From Rubrobacteraceae bacterium (lineage in GTDB: Bacteria > Actinomycetota > Rubrobacteria > Rubrobacterales > Rubrobacteraceae), in NCBI GenBank assembly GCA_013698525.1, contig JACCSM010000405.1:1-5095 (forward strand): 5,095 bases of DNA, written 5' to 3'. The notes beneath the pieces were generated by a model, which saw only the letters and a program-made list of their open reading frames with translations, did no database searches and was not told the DNA's origin. Position 1 is the first letter of the stretch. The number at the start of each line of letters is the position of its first letter. Positions 1-5,095 of this stretch are shown here, in pieces. A program made the position numbers and the translations under genes.

Positions 1-92
1 ACGGTAGGACCGCAGACGTAAATTCCGAGCCCGCCGGTCTCGCCCACCTCGACCCTCTTACCGCTCATGCTATCCTTTACGAGCAAGCTCAT
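1..92 (-). CDS. cysS: Cysteinyl-tRNA synthetase, N-terminal fragment (runs off left edge)
   Basis: Only the first 30 codons and two bases lie in the window. CysS is a cytoplasmic class I aminoacyl-tRNA synthetase that charges tRNA-Cys using ATP. The visible peptide begins MSLLVKDSMSGKRVEV and reaches IYVCGPT at residues 24-30, which is the family hallmark just before the HIGH motif. Cys27 corresponds to the zinc-binding cysteine (Cys28 in E. coli, from memory). The ATG at 92 is chosen because residues 1-16 align without gaps to the start of B. subtilis CysS (MTITLYNTLTRQKETF). A second in-frame ATG at 68 has a nicer upstream AAAGGA but would remove the first strand. The start overlaps the gltX stop as ATGA, so translational coupling is likely. 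In Bacillus cysE lies between gltX and cysS; here there is no room for it. The identification rests on a short stretch, but that stretch is very characteristic. Confidence 0.88.
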   Translation of the reverse strand, partial: MSLLVKDSMSGKRVEVGETGGLGIYVCGPT

Positions 93-1381
93 ATCCCTAG
101 TCTAGCCTCTCTCGCCCGAAGTATCCGTTCCCTGGCCTCGTCAGCACCCAGCACCGCGAAGAGGTAGGCCATCTCGGGTCCTCTGTTCTTGCCCGTTAGC
201 GCGAGCCTGAGGGGATGCAGGAGATCCCTGGTCTTGATCCCCCGCTCCTTCGCCCAAGTGCGGAGTCCGGCGACGAACTCACGCGCCTCATCCACGTGCC
301 CGAGCTCGCGGCCTTCCAGCCCGGTGGCGGCGTGCGAGAAGACCTCGGTGCTCGAGTCCTGCAGCTCCTCTACGAGAACGGCAGGGTCGACGGGGCCTGT
401 GATCCCACGCAGCAGGCGCGGCGCCTCGGAGAGGGTCCTCATATCTTCCCTTATGGCCTCGAGGGCCGCAGGTTCCCGTCCGCGTGGCAGCGGCTCTTCG
501 AGGAAAGGCTCGAGGCGTACGCGGAGCTCCTCAGCGGGCAGGCGCCGGATGTGGCTGGCGTTGAAGAACAGCAGGCGGTCGGGATCGAAGGTCGCAGGGC
601 TCGCCCCTAGACGTGAAGGGTCCCAGTCGCGCGAGATCTCACCCAGGCCTGCGAATTCCTCCTTCCCTTCAGGATGGTTCCAGCCGAGCAGGGCGAGGTA
701 GTTCACCAGCGATTCGGGCAAGTATCCTTCCCCGCGGTAGTCAGCGATGCTCGCGGCGCCGTGGCGCTTGCTGAGCTTCTTGCCGTCAGGACTGAGGATG
801 ACGCCGAGATGGATGAACCGGGGTTCGGTCGTGCCGAACGCCCTGTAGAGTAGGGCCTGGCGGGCCGTATTGGAGAGGTGTTCTTCGCCCCGGATCACAT
901 GCGTGATCCCCAGCTCCAGATCGTCGACGACGACGGCAAAGTTGTACGAGGGCGTGCCGTCGGACTTTTTGATCACAAAGTCCTCTACGCCGCCGAACGT
1001 CACTTCTCCCCTCAACTCGTCTGTGAAGCTACCGTTACGCCCTGGCGGGCGGAAGTAGAGGGCGCGCCGTCCCGACTCGTTCGTGCTCTCGTAGGTGAGA
1101 CCGGCATCTGTCAGGCGCCGGGCGGCTCCCTCGTAGAGCTCCCCGCGTTCGCTCTGGCGGTAAGGGCCTTCGTCGAAAGAGAGTCCGAGCCATTCGAGGT
1201 CTTCGAGTTGCGCCCGCTCGAACTCGGGTCTGCTCCGCTCCCTGTCGGTGTCCTCGATACGGAGGATCAGATCCCCCCCGTAGTGCCTGGCGAAGAGGTG
1301 ATCGAAGAGCGCGGTGCGGGCTGCGCCGAGGTGGAGGAGCCCTGTCGGGCTGGGGGCGAAGCGGACCCTGACCCCGCTCAA
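89..1381 (-). CDS. gltX: Glutamyl-tRNA synthetase (compact form)
   Basis: This 430-residue protein is a cytoplasmic class I synthetase that charges tRNA-Glu using ATP. The Rossmann catalytic domain starts RVRFAPSPTG (5-14), with the HIGH-type motif HLGA at 17-20, RIEDTDRER at 41-49 and GPYRQSER at 82-89. The KMSKS equivalent is KLSKR at 202-206. A helical anticodon-binding domain follows from about residue 260 and ends with the family block ALTGKNRGPE (404-413), so this is not the shorter Glu-Q-tRNA synthetase. The start is TTG at 1381, overlapping the ispF stop as TTGA. An upstream open frame to 1588 lies inside ispF and lacks family similarity. The protein is about 40 residues shorter than the usual 465-490. 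The loss sits between AGLTYEST (93-100) and RALYFRPPG (106-114), where homologues carry a CYCT...EELE...R segment. Whether it also charges tRNA-Gln cannot be told from sequence alone. Confidence 0.95.
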   Translation of the reverse strand: MSGVRVRFAPSPTGLLHLGAARTALFDHLFARHYGGDLILRIEDTDRERSRPEFERAQLEDLEWLGLSFDEGPYRQSERGELYEGAARRLTDAGLTYESTNESGRRALYFRPPGRNGSFTDELRGEVTFGGVEDFVIKKSDGTPSYNFAVVVDDLELGITHVIRGEEHLSNTARQALLYRAFGTTEPRFIHLGVILSPDGKKLSKRHGAASIADYRGEGYLPESLVNYLALLGWNHPEGKEEFAGLGEISRDWDPSRLGASPATFDPDRLLFFNASHIRRLPAEELRVRLEPFLEEPLPRGREPAALEAIREDMRTLSEAPRLLRGITGPVDPAVLVEELQDSSTEVFSHAATGLEGRELGHVDEAREFVAGLRTWAKERGIKTRDLLHPLRLALTGKNRGPEMAYLFAVLGADEARERILRAREARLGI

Positions 1382-1857
1382 CGCCGTTCCAGCAGGCACA
1401 CCGCCTGGGCGGCTATGCCCTCTCGTCTGCCTGGGAAACCGAGACGTTCGGTCGTGGTGCCGCGTACGCCGACGCGGGACTCTTCCACTCCGAGGGCGGC
1501 GGCGAGGTTCTCTTGCATGCCCCCCCTGTGGTCCTTGATCTTTGGCCGCTCGCAGATGACGACGGCGTCCACATTGGCAATCTTCCACGACTCTCCGACG
1601 AGCCTGCGAACCTCGCGCAGCAACCCGATAGAGTCGGCGTCCCTGTAACGCTCGTTGGTGTCGGGGAAGTAGTGGCCGATGTCTTCGAGGCCTGCTGCCC
1701 CGAGAAGGGCGTCGGTTATGGCGTGGGCCAGCACGTCTGCGTCGGAATGACCGAGGAGGCCTCTGTCGGAGGGGATCTCGACCCCCCCGAGTACGAGCCT
1801 GCGGCCTTCATCGGGCGCGGCGAAGGCGTGGACGTCGACGCCGAGCCCGACCCGCAT
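1378..1857 (-). CDS. ispF: 2-C-methyl-D-erythritol 2,4-cyclodiphosphate synthase
   Basis: IspF converts CDP-methylerythritol 2-phosphate to methylerythritol cyclodiphosphate with release of CMP, in the cytoplasmic MEP (non-mevalonate) isoprenoid pathway. The family works as a homotrimer with a metal site at each interface. The 159-residue length is normal. Asp8 and His10 (DVH) and His45 (in DVLAH) match the three metal ligands of E. coli IspF (D8, H10, H42). GLLGHSDAD (33-41), DIGHYFPDT (59-67) and the signature TTTERLGF (134-141) are present; the usual Ala before TTTE is Gly here. The ATG at 1857 is preferred over the adjacent TTG at 1860 because MRVGLGVDVH matches the family N-terminus. It shares one base with the ispD stop (TGATG), favouring coupled translation. 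Its neighbour ispD makes the precursor of its substrate, one kinase step (IspE) earlier; ispE is not in this window. Confidence 0.97.
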   Translation of the reverse strand: MRVGLGVDVHAFAAPDEGRRLVLGGVEIPSDRGLLGHSDADVLAHAITDALLGAAGLEDIGHYFPDTNERYRDADSIGLLREVRRLVGESWKIANVDAVVICERPKIKDHRGGMQENLAAALGVEESRVGVRGTTTERLGFPGRREGIAAQAVCLLERR

Positions 1858-2573
1858 CAAGGCCAGACCTCCCTGGCAGCACCCTCGCGCGCGGCGAGTA
1901 TGGCCTCGGCGAAAACAAGGTCCTCCGGGGAGGTCAGCTTGATGTTGGTCTTATCTCCCGCGACGACCTCCACCCGACCTCCCTCCCGCTCGACCAGTGA
2001 GGCGTCATCGGTCGCGGCGCGGAGCAACTCTACGGACGAGTCATGGAGCCGGCGCAGCAGGCCGAGGCGGAACGCCTGGGGCGTCTGGACCGCGAGCAGG
2101 TTCGTCCTGTCGAGGGTCTCGGCGACGGTCCCGTTCCTGGCGACCTTGATAGTGTCCGAGACAGGGACCCCAGGGACGACGCCGTCAGGCTGGCTATCAC
2201 CACCTGCCGCTCTTACCACACGCTTTATCAGGTCGGGCGTGACCAGGCAACGAGACCCGTCGTGCACCAGCACGATAGTCTGTGGGTCTTCCGCGCAGAG
2301 GAGCAGGCCTTTCCTGGTCGAGATGGAGCGGGCCTCGCCGGGCTCGGCGCAGGCGGCGTACTTGGTGATACCTGCCTCCTGCACGAGGGCTTCGATCCTT
2401 TGCCTGTCTCCGACGGCGTAGATCCTGGCTACCTCGGGAGCCTCTTCGAAGGCCTGCAGCGTGTAGTGGAGGGCCGGCATGCCGAGGAGTTCGATGAACT
2501 GTTTGGGACGGCCCATCCTGCGGCCTGTCCCGCCGGCGAGCACTAGTGCGATCGCTGATCGAAGGTCCTCTAT
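1857..2573 (-). CDS. ispD: 2-C-methyl-D-erythritol 4-phosphate cytidylyltransferase (start uncertain, probable ATA)
   Basis: IspD couples CTP with methylerythritol 4-phosphate to give CDP-methylerythritol and pyrophosphate in the MEP pathway. The fold is a Rossmann-like nucleotidyltransferase. Counting from the ATA at 2573 (238 residues), the CTP-binding loop LAGGTGRRMGRPKQF is at 12-26, VHDGSRC at 103-109, VPVSDTIK at 136-143, DRTNLLAVQTPQAFR at 155-169 and GDKTNIKLTSPEDL at 206-219. Lys24, Asp105, Thr141, Arg156 and Lys212 line up with known E. coli active-site residues. The VHDAARP motif of most homologues reads VHDGSRC. The first ATG/GTG/TTG in frame is the GTG at 2543, but that start would give MLAGG and lose the IAL part of the first beta strand. 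The ATA at 2573 lies 10 bases past a GGAGG and gives MEDLRSAIALVLAGG, a normal N-terminus. Function is certain; the exact start is not. Confidence 0.9.
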   Translation of the reverse strand: MEDLRSAIALVLAGGTGRRMGRPKQFIELLGMPALHYTLQAFEEAPEVARIYAVGDRQRIEALVQEAGITKYAACAEPGEARSISTRKGLLLCAEDPQTIVLVHDGSRCLVTPDLIKRVVRAAGGDSQPDGVVPGVPVSDTIKVARNGTVAETLDRTNLLAVQTPQAFRLGLLRRLHDSSVELLRAATDDASLVEREGGRVEVVAGDKTNIKLTSPEDLVFAEAILAAREGAAREVWP

Positions 2574-2582
2574 CTCGGGCCG

Positions 2583-2588
2583 TCCTCC
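2583..2588 (-). promoter_or_regulatory. Shine-Dalgarno sequence for ispD
   Basis: GGAGGA on the minus strand is the only strong ribosome binding site in the disA-ispD spacer. From the last G of GGAGG there are 10 bases to the ATA at 2573, an acceptable if slightly long spacing. The GTG at 2543 would be about 40 bases away and cannot be served by this site. It is therefore the main evidence for a non-canonical ispD start upstream of the GTG. Confidence 0.6.
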
Positions 2589-2603
2589 GAAGCCCCCACG
2601 CCC

Positions 2604-3689
2604 CTACGAAACCTCGCCCGTGGTCTCTAGGCTGCGCTGACGTTCGAGGCCGCGCTGGATGGTGCGGGCTCGGGCCTGGCCGACGCCCTCTACCTCGTCG
2701 AGCTCCTCCTCCGTCGCGCCGAGGATCTCTTCGAGAGAGCCGAACTCCCTGATGAGGCTCTCGGCGACCCTGCGCGGCAGGCGCGGCAGGCGCTCGAGCT
2801 GACGGTATCCGCGGGGCTTGATGAACAAGTCCTCCATCCGGCCGGCCGAGCTGTAGCCTAGTGCACGGGCGATCTGGGCTGAGTCCGAGAGCTGCTCGGC
2901 TGAGAGAGTCTTGAGCTCCCTCCTGACGACCCTGTAGTCAGCCTCTTCGGCGACGTAATCCCTGAGCAAGGCTTCGTATTGCTCGGGAACGCCGTGGAAG
3001 GCCTGCTCGAGCTGCATCTCGACCAGCCGGCCCTCGCTACCCAGCTCCCTCACGTAAGCCTCTATCTCCTTGGCGATCCTGGCCGAGTACTCGAAGGTTC
3101 CGACCGCGCCAACGACCTCCCTCAGCGTCACGGCCCCGTCGTACTCGTGCACGGTCAGGCCCCTCGCCTCCTCCCTCAGCCTCCTGGTGAACTTCTCGAG
3201 CGTCGCGATAGCTGAGTTCGCCTTGGTCAGGACTACCCCGATATCCTCGAGGACGTGCGGCCCGTAGGAGCCCTGGTAGAGGCTCACCACCCTCCTGCGC
3301 TCGGAGACCGCTACGACGAGGCTGCCAGTCTGCTGCGCGGTGCGGTGCGCCGCCAGGTGGCGCATGCCTGTCTCCTCGGACTCGAAGGAGGGGTCCGGAC
3401 TGAGCTGGACGTTCGCGTAGTGGATGGCGGAGATATCCGGCGAGACCACGATAGCACCATCCATCTTCGCCAGCTCGTAGAGGCGCATCGGCGCGAACTC
3501 AACCTCGACCTTCATCCCGCCTGAGATGATGCCGAGGCTCTCGAGCTTCTCGGGGTTGTCGAGGACGATCAAGGCCCCGTTGTGCGCCCTTATAACGTTC
3601 TCTATGGCCTCCCTGAGATCCGTACCAGGGGCCACCAGCTCGAGGGCGCGGGCCAGTTCCGCAGGTAAGTGTCGTCGCTGAGGACTCAA
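2604..3689 (-). CDS. disA: DNA integrity scanning protein DisA, diadenylate cyclase
   Basis: DisA condenses two ATP into the second messenger c-di-AMP and, as an octamer, scans DNA; branched DNA inhibits it in the families studied. The 361 residues match the family (about 357-360). The DAC domain (about 1-145) contains VAPGT (19-23), LYELAKMDGAI with the DGA motif at 77-79, ANVQLSPD (92-99), GMRH (108-111) and LTKANSAIATLEK (164-176). A helical linker follows. The C-terminal helix-hairpin-helix region (about 300-352) has RGYRQLERLPRLP and EELDEVEGVGQARA. The nucleotide motif normally reading RHR-T/S is R110-H111-L112-A113, so two usually conserved positions are changed and activity is not assured. 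The start is TTG at 3689, overlapping the radA stop as TTGA; it gives the family N-terminal length. The open frame up to 3899 lies inside radA and is a shadow. The stop is TAG, in frame with ispD. Confidence 0.95.
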   Translation of the reverse strand: MSPQRRHLPAELARALELVAPGTDLREAIENVIRAHNGALIVLDNPEKLESLGIISGGMKVEVEFAPMRLYELAKMDGAIVVSPDISAIHYANVQLSPDPSFESEETGMRHLAAHRTAQQTGSLVVAVSERRRVVSLYQGSYGPHVLEDIGVVLTKANSAIATLEKFTRRLREEARGLTVHEYDGAVTLREVVGAVGTFEYSARIAKEIEAYVRELGSEGRLVEMQLEQAFHGVPEQYEALLRDYVAEEADYRVVRRELKTLSAEQLSDSAQIARALGYSSAGRMEDLFIKPRGYRQLERLPRLPRRVAESLIREFGSLEEILGATEEELDEVEGVGQARARTIQRGLERQRSLETTGEVS

Positions 3690-5074
3690 AGCAGCGCCAC
3701 CGCCACGGCTTCCTCCAGGGTACTTACTTCCACGACGCTCGCCTCCATACGGGTGTTGCCACCGGCGTGTTCCGGGCCATCCGACGTACCTTCCGGCTTG
3801 ATTATACGTCCGAAGCCCATCTTGGCCATCTCGGAGGTCCGGCGCGGCGCGCCGGAGACGTAGCGCACGTCCCCCGTAAGCCCGACCTCGCCGAAACACG
3901 CAGTCCCCTTGCCAACGGGTCTGTCCCGCATCGCCGAAGCGATGGCGAGCGCCACCCCGAGGTCGGCCGCTGGCTCCTCGACCCGCACACCCCCAGTGAC
4001 GTTGACGTACACGTCCTGATCGTGGAGCGCGAGTCCTGCCCTCCGGCTCAACACTGCGCAGAGCATGTTGACCCGCCCGGTGTCCACCCCGTTAGCGATA
4101 CGCCGCGGGTTGGCGAGCGGGCTCGGTGCGACGAGGCTCTCTATCTCGACCAGCATGGGCCGCGTCCCCTCCAATAGACACACCGTCACCACCCCTGGCG
4201 GCACTTCCTCTTCCCTGTTCGAGAGGAAGAACGCGGAAGGGTCCTCGACCTCGACCATCCCGCGGCCTGTCATCTCGAAGACTCCGACCTCGTTCGTCGA
4301 CCCGAAGCGGTTCTTGAGTGCCCGCAGAACCCGGAAGCTCTGGAACCGGTCCCCCTCGAACTGGAGCACCGTGTCGACCATGTGCTCGAGGACGCGCGGG
4401 CCCGCTATGGACCCTTCCTTCGTAACATGCCCCACAAGGAACACCGCGATGCCCTCGCTCTTGGCGAGCCGCATGAGCCTCGCGGCGCACTCACGAACCT
4501 GACCGACCCCGCCTGGCGCCCCCGAGAGCTCGGGCGAGTAGAGCGTCTGGATCGAATCTACGACCACGGTCCTCGGCCGCTCTTCGAGAATGGCCGCCTC
4601 AATAATGTCCACGTCTGTCTCGGAGAGGACCCTGAAGCCCCTGCCCTCGACCCCGAGCCTGCGGGCACTCAGGGCCACCTGCCGGGGCGACTCCTCGCCA
4701 GAGACCATAAGGCAACCTTCCCCGAGGTGCCCCATGACCTGGAGCAGGAGCGTGCTCTTGCCGACGCCTGGTTCTCCCCCGACGAGGACCATCGAGCCGG
4801 GTACGATCCCACCCCCGAGAACCCTGTTCAGCTCCCCTACCCCGGTGTCCATCCTGCCCCCGCCCTCGACGCCAGGCACCTCGCTGAGGGCCAGCGTCCT
4901 GCCTGCGACCCTGGTCTTCTGCCTCGTAGCCCGCTCCGCGAAGCCGACGACCTTCTTGCTCTCGAGCACCTCCTCGACGAAGGTGCTCCACTCCCCGCAG
5001 TCAGGGCAACGCCCGAGCCACTTGGGCTCCGTGTGTCCGCAGTTGGAGCAGGTGTAGAGAGTCTTCGTGGCCAC
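3686..5074 (-). CDS. radA: DNA repair protein RadA (RecA-like branch-migration ATPase)
   Basis: RadA (Sms) is a cytoplasmic RecA-like ATPase that drives branch migration of recombination intermediates with RecA. The protein has 462 residues, the usual length. An N-terminal zinc finger is formed by C9-x2-C12 and C23-x2-C26. The Walker A motif GEPGVGKST is at 100-108, Walker B VVVDSIQ at 170-176, and the RadA-specific KNRFG at 254-258. The C-terminal Lon-protease-like domain (about 290-462) contains NVTGGVRVEEPAADLGVALA (358-377) and FGEVGLTGDVR (394-404). The GTG at 5074 is chosen because MATKTLYTCSNCG matches the N-terminal length of E. coli and B. subtilis RadA. The frame stays open to the window edge, so a longer form is not strictly excluded. 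A GGAG lies only one base before the GTG, too close to be a normal ribosome binding site. disA follows with a 4-base overlap, as in many Gram-positives. Confidence 0.96.
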   Translation of the reverse strand: MATKTLYTCSNCGHTEPKWLGRCPDCGEWSTFVEEVLESKKVVGFAERATRQKTRVAGRTLALSEVPGVEGGGRMDTGVGELNRVLGGGIVPGSMVLVGGEPGVGKSTLLLQVMGHLGEGCLMVSGEESPRQVALSARRLGVEGRGFRVLSETDVDIIEAAILEERPRTVVVDSIQTLYSPELSGAPGGVGQVRECAARLMRLAKSEGIAVFLVGHVTKEGSIAGPRVLEHMVDTVLQFEGDRFQSFRVLRALKNRFGSTNEVGVFEMTGRGMVEVEDPSAFFLSNREEEVPPGVVTVCLLEGTRPMLVEIESLVAPSPLANPRRIANGVDTGRVNMLCAVLSRRAGLALHDQDVYVNVTGGVRVEEPAADLGVALAIASAMRDRPVGKGTACFGEVGLTGDVRYVSGAPRRTSEMAKMGFGRIIKPEGTSDGPEHAGGNTRMEASVVEVSTLEEAVAVALL

Positions 5075-5080
5075 ACTCCG

Positions 5081-5086
5081 ATTGTA
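5081..5086 (-). promoter_or_regulatory. Possible -10 element for leaderless radA transcript
   Basis: TACAAT on the minus strand resembles the sigma-70/SigA -10 consensus TATAAT. Its 3' end is 6 bases from the radA GTG, so transcription would begin at or next to the G of that codon, giving a leaderless mRNA. This agrees with the lack of a properly spaced ribosome binding site. The -35 region would lie outside the window, so it cannot be checked. A chance hexamer, with radA co-transcribed from an upstream gene, remains possible. Confidence 0.3.
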
Positions 5087-5095
5087 CTGGATCGG

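Larger units (their letters stand above)
1..5074 (-). other. Probable operon radA-disA-ispD-ispF-gltX-cysS
   Basis: Six co-directional genes have no terminator-like hairpin between them. The junctions are TTGA (3686-3689), a 30-base spacer (2574-2603, if ispD starts at ATA), TGATG around 1857, TTGA (1378-1381) and ATGA (89-92). Such stop/start overlaps imply one mRNA and re-initiation by the same ribosomes. The order matches the Firmicutes cluster without yacL and cysE. The operon probably continues to the left through cysS, and its upstream limit lies at or beyond the right edge. Confidence 0.85.

Noticed and set aside
66..68. Second in-frame ATG of cysS, with AAAGGA upstream
   Set aside because: It would delete the first beta strand, which aligns with B. 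subtilis CysS, and would break the ATGA overlap with gltX.
1382..1588. 69-residue N-terminal extension of GltX
   Set aside because: It is an out-of-frame reading of ispF, Arg-rich and unlike any GluRS. The catalytic domain starts right after the TTG at 1381.
878..1648. 256-codon open frame on the plus strand
   Set aside because: Antisense to gltX and ispF, with no family similarity and no convincing ribosome binding site; a shadow of the real coding strand.
1513..2421. 302-codon open frame on the plus strand
   Set aside because: It lies fully antisense to ispD, ispF and the start of gltX. Its product is low-complexity and Ser/Arg/Thr-rich with no recognisable domain. Such frames are expected opposite GC-rich genes.
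2577..2597. Possible hairpin GGGC...GCCC in the disA-ispD spacer with the ribosome binding site in the loop
   Set aside because: Only four base pairs with an 11-base loop in GC-rich DNA; too weak to call a regulatory structure or terminator.
2772..2789. Two tandem copies of a 9-base unit (gcgcggcag)
   Set aside because: It encodes the RLPRLPR stretch of DisA, matching a conserved PRLP region of the family, so coding constraint explains it.
3690..3899. 70-residue N-terminal extension of DisA
   Set aside because: The stretch is the out-of-frame reading of the radA 3' end, is Arg/Gly-rich, and would make DisA far longer than its family. The TTG at 3689 gives the right length.

Overview
This 5.1 kb window is one tightly packed, fully minus-strand housekeeping gene cluster. 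Read in the direction of transcription (right to left) it carries radA, disA, ispD, ispF, gltX and the first 30 codons of cysS. There are no RNA genes, mobile elements, CRISPR arrays, terminators or gene-free stretches over 300 bases. I do not see a new multi-gene system. The points of interest are in details of known genes.

Organism: the DNA is GC-rich (roughly 60-65% by eye), uses AGG for arginine often, and uses TTG and GTG starts. The order radA-disA-ispD-ispF-gltX-cysS resembles the Bacillus/Firmicutes clpC-radA-disA-yacL-ispD-ispF-gltX-cysE-cysS cluster, but yacL and cysE are absent. A GC-rich Gram-positive lineage, such as a deep-branching actinobacterium of the Rubrobacter/Thermoleophilia type, would fit. 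This is inference, not an identification.

Layout: radA (5074-3686) overlaps disA (3689-2604) by TTGA. A short spacer with a good Shine-Dalgarno sequence leads to ispD (probably from an ATA codon at 2573, ending at 1857). ispD shares one base with ispF (1857-1378) in TGATG. ispF overlaps gltX (1381-89) by TTGA, and gltX overlaps cysS (from 92, running off the left edge) by ATGA. Every junction except disA-ispD is a stop/start overlap, so the genes are almost certainly co-transcribed and translationally coupled.

Functions: RadA (branch migration in recombination) and DisA (DNA-scanning c-di-AMP synthase) are a DNA-integrity pair. IspD and IspF catalyse two steps of the MEP isoprenoid pathway. 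GltX and CysS charge tRNA with Glu and Cys.

Points worth a second look: DisA has RHL-A where the family has RHR-T/S in the nucleotide-binding motif. ispD has no ATG/GTG/TTG that would preserve its first beta strand. disA and ispD are in the same frame, separated only by one amber codon and a Gly-rich linker. GltX lacks about 35-40 residues of the usual connective region. radA may be transcribed as a leaderless mRNA.
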